From Rosenbergiella epipactidis (lineage in GTDB: Bacteria > Pseudomonadota > Gammaproteobacteria > Enterobacterales > Enterobacteriaceae), in contig NZ_JABBFQ010000003.1 in assembly GCF_018494055.1 (NCBI RefSeq), positions 186,001 through 250,000 of the forward strand: a stretch of DNA of 64,000 bases. Reading direction: 5' to 3'. Positions 1 through 7,006 of this stretch are shown here, in pieces. Within the stretch, counting starts at the first letter, position 1. Each line of letters opens with the position of its first letter. A model generated the notes under the pieces. It had not been told where the DNA came from, ran no database searches, and was given only the letters and a program-made list of their open reading frames with translations. Both the position numbers and the translations under genes were made by a program.

Positions 1-673
1 GGTGCTGGTGGATGACGGCCAGCGCCTCACTGTGCAGTATATCGCCCACACGATAACCCGAGAGGGTAGAGAAAATGACCCTTCCAAAGGTATTGGTTAA
101 TACCATTTTGGGGCGAGGCTGAGGCAGAACGCTTAAGATTTCGTCCTCGATGCGGCTAACCAGAATATCGACGGCAGCGACCCCGTAAAAACACTGTTGA
201 ATAAAGATAGGGGCGGCAGAGGTCATGGTATACGACGTATTACAGATATAGTCGACATAAGGACCATGAAAGTAGGGGCCTTTTAGCGATTTGGTTTTTA
301 GAAACCACTCGAAAGTTCGAAAATCGAGGTGCTGATGGGTAAGAGGTGTAAGTTCGAGTGCAGTGTCGTGACTTGCATCTTTGTACATCCAATAGAGCGA
401 CCATATCGCCTGAGGATTCAGCGGCGCATCGGCATGATAGGCAAAGCCTGCACCGGAACAGAAGCGGTTATCAGAAAGCGTACGATTGATAAGGGCCTCT
501 ATCGCCGTTTTCGGAAAAGCCGTCGTCTCAAGCTCTGTTGGCGTGGCAGCGCTAACCAGTGGGCTAAGTAATTGAGTCAGTTGTTGCGCTAACTGCTGGC
601 TTGAGTGAGAACACTGGGTGAAGAGCTGTTCAAGCGGCGCAATGACGGCGTGGAGTGGAGTGGATGAGTTCAC
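1..673 (-). CDS. Cache-domain protein, partial (3' end beyond window)
   Basis: About 224 residues are visible and the reading frame stays open to the left edge. The probable start is GTG at 673, directly after the stop of the GntR gene, with a GGGAG Shine-Dalgarno inside the end of that gene, so the two are translationally linked. No signal peptide or membrane segment is seen in the visible part. The segment with GPYFHGPYVDYICNTSY followed by MTSAAPIF and GVAAVDILVSRI has the layout of a PDC/Cache small-ligand sensor lobe: aromatic ligand box, then a closing strand with an Asp. Known relatives sit beside FCD-type GntR regulators and amine or amino acid catabolic genes. A cytoplasmic ligand-sensing or co-regulatory role is an inference. 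This gene was built from the raw sequence and is well supported as an open frame with normal codon use. Confidence 0.7.
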   Translation of the reverse strand, partial: MNSSTPLHAVIAPLEQLFTQCSHSSQQLAQQLTQLLSPLVSAATPTELETTAFPKTAIEALINRTLSDNRFCSGAGFAYHADAPLNPQAIWSLYWMYKDASHDTALELTPLTHQHLDFRTFEWFLKTKSLKGPYFHGPYVDYICNTSYTMTSAAPIFIQQCFYGVAAVDILVSRIEDEILSVLPQPRPKMVLTNTFGRVIFSTLSGYRVGDILHSEALAVIHQH

Positions 674-1417
674 TTATAACATTCTCCCAGACTTAGAGGC
701 AGTGGTGTTGAGCTTACAGTCAACAAGGTGTTCGGCTAAAAATAGAATAAGCTCACTGACCGCTTTTGCAGCCGCTTCAGTGCATTGTTGAGATAAGGCT
801 TCCATCAATCTTCGATAATGTTGCACGCATTGCTGATGAAGTGTGTCATCACCATAGAGCAGGGCAATAAACGAGGCCCACTCGGTTTGTAGCGTCAACT
901 CACTATTGGCTAAGCGCGCCGACTGTGAGCTGGCAGATAAAAAAAGTAGGCAGCGCATATCCGCTTGGGCGCGTGACTCGGCGGTGTTAGCTTGCTCAAA
1001 GTCATCAATAAAAGAGCTGAAGGTAAGCTGTTCCGTTTCGCTCATGCGTTTGGCCGCGAGCCGCGCGCTGTGTGCCAGTATCGCGCAGTGCATCTCGCCG
1101 AGATCCAGTAAGTAATCACTGCTCAATAAGTTGAGAGGATGGTAGTTATGGGCACGACTTTCAATATTATCACAGACAAAGCTGCCACCGTGGCGCCCTC
1201 GGCTGGTGTAAATCAGCTCCTTGGCGCGCAGGGTATTCAACGCCTCGCGTACCGTGATATGCGAAACCCCCAGCATTTTGGCCAGCTCTGCTTCGTTGGG
1301 CAGCTGTTCATGGGCCTGCAACAGCCCAGTCATGATGGCATTGGCGAGGCGGGTCACAATCTGTTCCGCCCGGCTTGCCTGTCCGATTGGCGCGAATATT
1401 ATCGCATGCGTCATCAT
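674..1417 (-). CDS. GntR-family (FCD subfamily) transcriptional regulator
   Basis: A winged helix-turn-helix DNA-binding domain lies at about residues 8-75, including SRAEQIVTRLANAIMTGLL, LPNEAELAKMLGVSHITVREAL and the wing GRHGGSFV. A helical FCD-type effector domain follows to the C-terminus. The start at 1417 (ATG, 247 residues) is preferred because a GGTGAAA ribosome site lies 8 bases upstream. An upstream TTG at 1480 would add 21 residues with no ribosome site. The gene is divergent from the aldehyde dehydrogenase at 1564 and abuts the Cache gene downstream. It probably controls both sides of the roughly 145-base divergent region in response to an amine or carboxylate, which is inference. 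Confidence 0.85.
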   Translation of the reverse strand: MMTHAIIFAPIGQASRAEQIVTRLANAIMTGLLQAHEQLPNEAELAKMLGVSHITVREALNTLRAKELIYTSRGRHGGSFVCDNIESRAHNYHPLNLLSSDYLLDLGEMHCAILAHSARLAAKRMSETEQLTFSSFIDDFEQANTAESRAQADMRCLLFLSASSQSARLANSELTLQTEWASFIALLYGDDTLHQQCVQHYRRLMEALSQQCTEAAAKAVSELILFLAEHLVDCKLNTTASKSGRML

Positions 1418-1563
1418 CGTTATGCTTTCACCGGTTGTCCACGAGGAAAACAGTCTTAACACAGCAAGGGTATTTTTCAAAGCACTGCGCCACGCCTACC
1501 AGTGAGAATTTCCGGCGAGTGTATTTTTCTTAGGTTTGAAGTGAACTTATCAAGGATAAAACG

Positions 1564-2994
1564 ATGCAACGACTGAAACATTTTATTGATGGTCAATACG
1601 TTGAGACGGCATCAACGGCCTACTTTGACTTGATTAGTCCGGTGGATGGTAGCTGCTATGCCCAAAGCCCGAAAGGAGAGGCTGCCGAGGTAACCTTGGC
1701 GTATCAGGCGGCGACGCGCGCCTTTAAGCAATGGCGGCGCTCCACGCCCTCCGAGAGACAAAAAGCGTTACTGCAGTTGGCCGAGGCGGTGGAGGCCAAT
1801 ACACAGCGCTTTGTCGAGCTACAATGTCGGGAAACCGGGCAATTAAAGCACTTTATAGAGAAAGAAGAGGTCGCCGCGTCCTGCGATGCTTTGCGTTTCT
1901 TTGCCGGGGCTGCCCGTCATTTAGAGGGACGGGCCAGCTATGAATATCTGGACGGTTTCACCTCAACCATTCGCCGCGAGCCGTTGGGTATAGTCGGGCA
2001 AGTCACGCCATGGAACTATCCTTTTATGATGGCTATCTGGAAAATCGCGCCCGCCCTAGCTGCTGGCAATACGGTAGTGCTTAAGCCGAGCGATACGACG
2101 CCAATGAGTACCCTATTATTGGCCGAACTGGCAGCAGCGTTTTTCCCGAAAGGAGCCTTTAATGTGATCTTAGGGCAAGCGGAAACCGGCTCGCTGGTGG
2201 TGTCTAATCCCAACGCGTCACTGGTCTCCATTACCGGATCGGTGCGCGCCGGTGTCCAGGTCGCCACCTCTGCGGCGGCCAACCTCACCAAAGCCCATTT
2301 AGAGTTAGGCGGTAAAGCACCGGCCATTGTGTTTGCCGATGCAAATATCGAAAAGGCAATTGAGGGTATTACAACCGCGGGCTTCTTCAATGCGGGCCAA
2401 GACTGTACCGCCGCGACGCGTATATTGGTCGAGGCCTCAATTTATCCAACATTCTTACAACAGCTGGTCGCCAAGACTGAACAGATCCGTTTCGGCCAGC
2501 CCGATGACACCGATGCCTTATTCGGGGCGCTTAATAGCGCGAATCAGTTGGCGCAAGTCGAAGGCTTTATGCAACGGCTACCCGCCCATGCCAAAGTGGA
2601 AATCGGCGGCAGTGCGGCGCAAAGGGCAGGGTTTTATTTCCCCGCGACCATTATTTCGGGTTTAAAGCAGGACGATGAAGCGATTCAACAGGAAGTGTTT
2701 GGTCCAGTGATGACCATACAACCCTTCGACGATGAAGCCGATGCCCTCGCCAAAGCCAATGATGTTGATTATGGACTGGCGGCCAGTGTGTGGACCGGCT
2801 CAGTAGCGAAAGCCCATCGACTGACGCGCGATCTCGACTTTGGCACCGTATGGGTCAATAACCATATTCCGCTTTGTGCAGAGATGCCTCATGGCGGTTT
2901 TAAGAAGTCAGGTTACGGTAAAGATCTTTCAGCCTATGCGCTGGAGGAATATACCCGAGTGAAACATGTCATGATCGATCTTGAGCAAGACTAA
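1564..2994 (+). CDS. NAD(P)+-dependent aldehyde dehydrogenase, PatD/YdcW-like
   Basis: This 476-residue protein has the complete ALDH fold. Catalytic residues are visible: Asn151 in PWNYP, Lys174 in VVLKPS, Glu247 in LELGGKAP and nucleophile Cys281 in NAGQDCTAATR. By eye the closest match is E. coli gamma-aminobutyraldehyde dehydrogenase PatD, which shares FFAGAAR, EYL-G-TS-IRR-PLG and PWNYP-MMA-WK-APALAAGN. That enzyme oxidises 4-aminobutanal from putrescine to GABA. A related aminoaldehyde or betaine aldehyde substrate is possible. The ribosome site AAGGA lies 7 bases before the ATG. The gene is divergent from the GntR regulator and followed closely by a small exported protein. No aminotransferase or amine oxidase is visible beside it, so the pathway is incomplete in this window. 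Confidence 0.88.
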   Translation: MQRLKHFIDGQYVETASTAYFDLISPVDGSCYAQSPKGEAAEVTLAYQAATRAFKQWRRSTPSERQKALLQLAEAVEANTQRFVELQCRETGQLKHFIEKEEVAASCDALRFFAGAARHLEGRASYEYLDGFTSTIRREPLGIVGQVTPWNYPFMMAIWKIAPALAAGNTVVLKPSDTTPMSTLLLAELAAAFFPKGAFNVILGQAETGSLVVSNPNASLVSITGSVRAGVQVATSAAANLTKAHLELGGKAPAIVFADANIEKAIEGITTAGFFNAGQDCTAATRILVEASIYPTFLQQLVAKTEQIRFGQPDDTDALFGALNSANQLAQVEGFMQRLPAHAKVEIGGSAAQRAGFYFPATIISGLKQDDEAIQQEVFGPVMTIQPFDDEADALAKANDVDYGLAASVWTGSVAKAHRLTRDLDFGTVWVNNHIPLCAEMPHGGFKKSGYGKDLSAYALEEYTRVKHVMIDLEQD

Positions 2995-3005
2995 GCGAGG
3001 TGATA

Positions 3006-3473
3006 ATGCGTAAATTTGCAGCGTACACTCTTTTTACACTCTGCCTGACGAGCGGGATAAGCTATGCAGAAGCGACGCCGCTCACGGTCGTTACGCAGTA
3101 TATGCAGGCGTGGAACCAGCACGACAGTCATAAGGCAGGGACGTATTTCGCGGACAAAGTCAGTTATTACGATGCCTCGGTCGGTGAGCCGGTGGTCGGT
3201 AAGCAGCAGGCCACACAACAGGTCGTCAAAACCTTCGTCGATGCGGTACCTGACTTACGCTGGGTGATGACCAGTAAACCGGTCTATAACGGCGATACTA
3301 TCGCATTTCAATGGCGTTTTACCGGAACTAACGATGGGGCATGGGCCGGTACTCCGGCCACCCATAAAAAGATCAGTTTTGATGGCGTTAGTTTTATCAA
3401 AGTGTCACAGGGTAAGATTACTTATCAGGGCGATTATTATGATTCGCAAAAATTATCGGATCAGTTGAAATAG
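3006..3473 (+). CDS. Exported SnoaL/NTF2-like protein (ester-cyclase type)
   Basis: The 155-residue product starts at ATG 3006, with AGGTGA upstream. A GTG at 3000 would add two residues. A Sec signal peptide is clear: basic start, hydrophobic FAAYTLFTLCLTSG, cleavage near SYA-EA. The mature part has the cone-like alpha+beta SnoaL/NTF2 pattern: VVTQYMQAWNQHD, then YFADKVSYYDA, then VGKQQATQQVVKTFVDAVPDLRW and paired strands ending in ITYQGDYYD. Such proteins bind or transform small hydrophobic molecules, and many are of unknown function. It lies 11 bases after the aldehyde dehydrogenase stop and is almost certainly co-transcribed with it. The substrate is unknown. Confidence 0.75.
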   Translation: MRKFAAYTLFTLCLTSGISYAEATPLTVVTQYMQAWNQHDSHKAGTYFADKVSYYDASVGEPVVGKQQATQQVVKTFVDAVPDLRWVMTSKPVYNGDTIAFQWRFTGTNDGAWAGTPATHKKISFDGVSFIKVSQGKITYQGDYYDSQKLSDQLK

Positions 3474-3516
3474 TTGTTAAGGGCTGCCGCTCGCGCGGCC
3501 AGCCTACTAAATCAGA

Positions 3517-4410
3517 TTAACGTAGTGCTAACTCGTTCAGTACTTTTGCTACCTCATTCCTCGCTGAATCAGATAGCGGTTGAATTGGGCGAGGCAGGCA
3601 ATCCCTCTCGGTAAGCCCCATAATACTGGCTGCAGCTGCGATAACACGTAAACTGCCGCGGTATTGAGTAAATAACTGCCAAAGTGGCGAAAGTTGTCGG
3701 TTAATTGCTTCAGCGCGTTCGCTCTCCCCGGATAACGCAGCCTGGGCAAGACGCTTAGCCACTGCAGGGAACACGCCCGCGCAGACGGAATACCAGACAG
3801 CGCATCCGCTCAATAAGCCATTTTTTGCATAGGCATCGCCACTTATCCCTAAAGCAATATCCGCAGGTAGCTGCTGGCGTAATCCGCTGATTTCATGCTT
3901 AGCATCAACTAGCTGTGTCGAGGTGCCAGGGATTTTTATCGAGCGGACCTGCGATAAACTGGCTAACTCAGCATAGAGCTCAGGGGTGAAATGAAAGTGA
4001 GTGGTACCGGGATTATCGTAGACGCAAATGGGAATAGAGCTGTTACGGTTGACCGTTTCAAACAGCCCGAAGACTTCTTCGTGGGTTAAACTGTGATAAG
4101 AAACGGGGGCTAATAATAGTGCATCGACCCCGAGTCGCTGCGCTTGCTCCACACGTTGGAGAACCTCTTGTGTACTGATTGCTCCTACACCGGCGATAAC
4201 GGGTGTCGTTCCTGCCAGCGACTTGGCCAGCTGAATAATACGTTCACGCTGCTGTGGGGTGAAGTAAGCATAGCACCCCGTCGATCCCATCAGGCCGATT
4301 GAGTCGACTTCTGCCTCAACTAAACGAACAATAAGCTTTTCGAAAGAGACTTCATCAACGTATCCCGCTTTACAAGGCGTGAGTGGGAAGGCACTTAGAC
4401 CAGAAAACAT
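3517..4410 (-). CDS. Dihydrodipicolinate synthase/NAL-family lyase (DapA paralogue)
   Basis: This 297-residue TIM-barrel class I aldolase-type lyase has the Schiff-base lysine Lys159 in SIKIPGTS and Tyr131 in CVYDNPGT. The N-terminal loop reads LMGSTGCYAYF where true DapA has the GTTGES type, so the substrate is probably not that of lysine synthesis. The genuine dapA is at 38925. Family members cleave or condense 2-keto acids such as N-acetylneuraminate, 4-hydroxy-2-ketoglutarate or keto-deoxy sugars, and the specific reaction cannot be told. The gene follows the XRE-cupin gene on the same strand with a 69-base gap that contains a candidate operator, and is probably controlled by it. Confidence 0.82.
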   Translation of the reverse strand: MFSGLSAFPLTPCKAGYVDEVSFEKLIVRLVEAEVDSIGLMGSTGCYAYFTPQQRERIIQLAKSLAGTTPVIAGVGAISTQEVLQRVEQAQRLGVDALLLAPVSYHSLTHEEVFGLFETVNRNSSIPICVYDNPGTTHFHFTPELYAELASLSQVRSIKIPGTSTQLVDAKHEISGLRQQLPADIALGISGDAYAKNGLLSGCAVWYSVCAGVFPAVAKRLAQAALSGESERAEAINRQLSPLWQLFTQYRGSLRVIAAAASIMGLTERDCLPRPIQPLSDSARNEVAKVLNELALR

Positions 4411-4466
4411 CTTGTTATCCTTATTAAGGTGAAGGGGAGTATCAGAGTAGTCTTTTTTATTTTTTG

Positions 4467-4481
4467 GTCAATATAATGATC
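4467..4481. promoter_or_regulatory. Candidate operator of the XRE-cupin regulator, site 1
   Basis: The sequence GTCAATATAATGATC overlaps the stop codon of the XRE-cupin gene, upstream of the DapA-like gene. It matches the site at 5056-5070 at 14 of 15 positions when that one is read on the other strand. Both contain GTCA and TGA arms around a six-base AT core. Two near-identical copies within 600 bases, each in front of a gene of the same cluster, suggest an operator. Binding is inferred. Confidence 0.45.
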
Positions 4482-5061
4482 AACTGTTTGGTTCATGTAC
4501 TGCCATGGTAAAAATAAGCGCTTCGCCGTGCTGGTTAGCGTAACGATGAGTATGGTCGGTATTCGCAACTACTGCATTACCACGCTTTATCAGATATTCC
4601 TGCTCATCAATTGTTAGGGTGAGTGTCCCTTGCTGGACATAAATCAACTCTTTGGTACCTGCTGAATGCGCAGGGGAGTTGTAGTATTCATTAGGGGAAA
4701 GCTGCCATTGCCAAAGTTCAAGCATATCGGGGCCAGGGGTTCCTGCTAAGAGACGAGCACTTCCACCTTGTTCTCCTTCCCATAATAGAGGCATCGTATC
4801 GGCTGTAATTTGATAGACTTTGGGCGTATCCGCGACGTCGACTAAATCCGCTACAGAGATTTTTAGAATATTTGCAACTTTGCATAGAATGGCGATGCTT
4901 GGATTGGCTCGACAAGCTTCGATCTCAACCAGCATACCCTTGCTAACGCCTGACATTCGTGAGAATTCATCTAACGAATATTTTTGCGTTTTTCGGTAGT
5001 GCTTAAGCTTAAGCGCTATCGCTCCACTGATCGATGAAGACTGACTAACTAAATCGGTCAT
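4480..5061 (-). CDS. XRE-family regulator with C-terminal cupin domain
   Basis: The N-terminal helix-turn-helix (about residues 15-75) includes LKHYRKTQKYSLDEFSRMSG, VSKGMLVEIEACRANPSI and LCKVANILKISVADLV. A single cupin domain follows at about 105-190, with HSAGTKELIYVQQGTL and GNAVVANTDHTHRY. This is the common layout of small-molecule-responsive repressors such as PuuR-type proteins. ATG 5061 (193 residues) is chosen because the conserved part begins there. ATG 5094 in the same frame would give 204 residues. Neither has a strong ribosome site. It is divergent from the B3/B4 protein and precedes the DapA-like lyase, probably as their local regulator. The ligand is unknown. Confidence 0.8.
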   Translation of the reverse strand: MTDLVSQSSSISGAIALKLKHYRKTQKYSLDEFSRMSGVSKGMLVEIEACRANPSIAILCKVANILKISVADLVDVADTPKVYQITADTMPLLWEGEQGGSARLLAGTPGPDMLELWQWQLSPNEYYNSPAHSAGTKELIYVQQGTLTLTIDEQEYLIKRGNAVVANTDHTHRYANQHGEALIFTMAVHEPNS

Positions 5062-5070
5062 TATATTGAC
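5056..5070. promoter_or_regulatory. Candidate operator of the XRE-cupin regulator, site 2, over a divergent promoter
   Basis: The sequence GGTCATTATATTGAC contains a GTCA-N6-TGAC inverted repeat and is nearly the reverse complement of site 1. Its right end supplies the TTGAC of a possible plus-strand promoter: TTGACT at 5066-5071, a 17-base gap, then TACCAT at 5089-5094, serving the gene at 5125. A separate 12-base perfect palindrome, TTACCATGGTAA, lies at 5088-5099. Autoregulation and control of the divergent gene are inferred. Confidence 0.45.
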
Positions 5071-5124
5071 TATTCCAGTAGGGGTTATTACCATGGTAAA
5101 AATTTACCGATAAAGGATTGTGCT

Positions 5125-5823
5125 ATGTCAGTTGTCTCCCCGTCAATCTCTCCGTCCGTGATAAGTCTTGCTCCCGATTTCACTGCAATCAGTATTGCCG
5201 TTACCGCGGCACCGGTTACCGACGAGTCGGTAGGGCGTCGTCGACTTATGCAAGCGGTTGCTGCGGTGCTTGACGGCCAGCCTACTTGGGCATTGGAACA
5301 TTTTGCGCAATGGGGTGAGGTTTTCCGCGCATTCGGTGCCAAGCCTAAGCGAACCCCCTGTTCTGCTGAGGCTCTGCATAAAAGGGTGATACGAGACGGA
5401 AACATGGCGAGTATTGATCCCATCGTCGATTTATACAACGCGGTTAGTCTTTTCTTCGCGGTGCCAGTCGGTGGAGAGAATCTTAGCGCCTATCAAGGTT
5501 CCCCTAAGCTACTGCGGGCGACGGGGAGTGAGCCTTTTGATACCGTACAAGCCGGCAATGACGTCATCGAATATCCTGAACCGGGTGAAGTGATTTGGAC
5601 TGATGATCATGGTGTCACTTGTAGACGCTGGAACTGGCGACAAGGTAGTAGAACGCGTCTCAGCGTAGAGGATCAGCAGATGTGGTTTATTCTTGAAAGC
5701 TTGCCCGCAATGCCTTTCGACGCGCTCCAATCTGCAGCCAAAATGTTAACCGATGGCCTGGATGAAATGATGCCAGGGTGCAACTATCAACTCTCGGTTC
5801 TCAACGCGGCGTCAGCGAGCTGA
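5125..5823 (+). CDS. B3/B4 tRNA-binding-domain protein
   Basis: The 232-residue protein resembles stand-alone B3/B4 domains, homologous to the editing module of phenylalanyl-tRNA synthetase beta subunit. Recognisable blocks are HFAQWGEVFRAFGAKPKRTPCSAEAL, split here as a helix pair around positions 59-85, then SIDPIVDLYNAVSLFFAVPVGGENL and a late CRRWNWRQGSRTRL. Free-standing members are proposed to hydrolyse misacylated tRNA or bind amino acid-like ligands, but roles are mostly unproved. The ribosome site AAGGA lies 8 bases before ATG. It is divergent from the XRE-cupin regulator and DapA-like lyase, an association suggesting metabolism of an amino acid-like compound. This is inference. Confidence 0.75.
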   Translation: MSVVSPSISPSVISLAPDFTAISIAVTAAPVTDESVGRRRLMQAVAAVLDGQPTWALEHFAQWGEVFRAFGAKPKRTPCSAEALHKRVIRDGNMASIDPIVDLYNAVSLFFAVPVGGENLSAYQGSPKLLRATGSEPFDTVQAGNDVIEYPEPGEVIWTDDHGVTCRRWNWRQGSRTRLSVEDQQMWFILESLPAMPFDALQSAAKMLTDGLDEMMPGCNYQLSVLNAASAS

Positions 5824-5853
5824 TTTAATCTGTAAAAGGGTAATCACTGGTTA

Positions 5854-6420
5854 TTACCCTCCTCGAACGGAGGCCTCTTCAGGGTGATAACGCCCATTCC
5901 ACTCTTCGCGTGTGATCTCCCATAATGTCGAGGGAATATCGCCAATATGGTATTCACCTATCTCTTCTCGGATCATTCGCATACCGCTCTGCTGTGAGAT
6001 CTTAAGAGAGCGCTGATTCTCCCTCGCTTTGGGTGCACGCAGGACCGGTTGCTTTAGCTGATTAAACCAAAAGTCAGTGGCAGCGTGGCAGGCTTCGCGC
6101 ATATAACCTTGGCCTTGCCATTCAGGCACTAACCAAAATCCGCGATTATTATCCACTTCTAAGGAGAGCCGGATTAAACCGATAAATTCGGTAGGCGAAG
6201 TGAGAGGGCGCAACGTCCAAACCCACTCCGTTTGCTGATGTATCGCGTGTAAGGTCTTTTCACAAAAGAATTCTGCTCCGTTGGCAGGGTAGGGCCAAGG
6301 CACTTTACGCGTCAGATATTTCACTATATCCCAACGTGGGAAAGCTTGCTGAATAAGGGGAGCATCTTCTTTCACCAAGGGGGCGAGGATAAGACGAGCA
6401 GTTTCTATACGAGGCAGCAT
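5854..6420 (-). CDS. GNAT-family N-acetyltransferase, RimJ/RimL type
   Basis: The 188-residue protein starts LPRIETARLILAPL, the typical opening of RimJ/RimL-like acetyltransferases. It has the acetyl-CoA-binding segment WLVPEWQGQGYMREAC and the late ENQRSLKISQQSGMRMI helix in which Asn and Ser follow the conserved ENxxS pattern. It transfers acetyl from acetyl-CoA to an amine such as a protein N-terminus or small molecule. The substrate cannot be predicted. ATG 6420 is preferred (GGAG 5 bases upstream) over a GTG at 6444. It converges with the B3/B4 gene and appears to be transcribed alone. Confidence 0.82.
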   Translation of the reverse strand: MLPRIETARLILAPLVKEDAPLIQQAFPRWDIVKYLTRKVPWPYPANGAEFFCEKTLHAIHQQTEWVWTLRPLTSPTEFIGLIRLSLEVDNNRGFWLVPEWQGQGYMREACHAATDFWFNQLKQPVLRAPKARENQRSLKISQQSGMRMIREEIGEYHIGDIPSTLWEITREEWNGRYHPEEASVRGG

Positions 6421-6444
6421 AACGACTCCATTCCAAATCAACAC

Positions 6445-7006
6445 TAGACGTTATTTTTACGACACTTATTACCTTTGCTTTGAACTTAGCGCGCGCTTCA
6501 TTGTATTGGATAGCACCAAGCTCAGGAGCATCACAACAAGTCCCACTTACTGGCCTACTATTAAACTTAATTCCCAAAAGCCCGATTCAGGATTAAACGA
6601 GTAATCGTTCGCTGATGCAGTACGGAATAGACTCATATAAAACCCTCTCTCAATGTCACTATCGTGCGTAAGTGCCTAAGGTATTAACTACAATATTCCG
6701 GTCCTCGCTTTAATAGACGTCGCGAGTCAAAGACTAGGGTGAGCGTTGGCGGCATGTTTAGAAGTTACCCATACGTTCTATACATAAAAAAGCGTTAACG
6801 CTAAAGCAGTAAGAGCATTTTACCCTAGGCTCCGCCCTCTGACGAGTTTCACAACAACGATATGCTTTCGGTACTCAACTCAGTGGGCGGTGAAACTGAA
6901 CGCTACTTAAAAAAATATACTTTCCGTACGTTTTCGTACGATTGGTTTCAGCCCCCACCAATAGGGCCTGGTGTGTATCCTCATTTAGGATAATTTATTT
7001 CTACGA
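6445..7006. other. Gene-poor stretch with short palindromes
   Basis: No convincing gene is seen on either strand. Frames here are short, lack ribosome sites and show no protein-like composition. Structures present are a 12-base perfect palindrome AGCGTTAACGCT at 6791-6802, a double CGTACG at 6926-6941 able to fold, and a weak CACCA/TGGTG hairpin near 6957-6974 downstream of the minus-strand transporter. The left part must hold the promoter of the acetyltransferase gene. Confidence 0.5.

Noticed and set aside
329-571. Plus-strand open frame of 80 codons at the left edge
   Set aside because: It lies opposite the Cache-domain gene, which has a normal protein pattern, ribosome site and open frame over the whole stretch. 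The plus-strand peptide has no family features.
1468-1532. Direct repeats of GTATTTTTC in the GntR/aldehyde dehydrogenase divergent region
   Set aside because: Nine AT-rich bases repeated once, 50 bases apart, could be chance, and no dyad symmetry expected for a GntR operator is seen.
3517-4410. Possible second true dapA
   Set aside because: The catalytic lysine is present, but the GTTGES loop is not. The genuine dapA is at 38925 in its conserved place, so this is a paralogue of unknown reaction.
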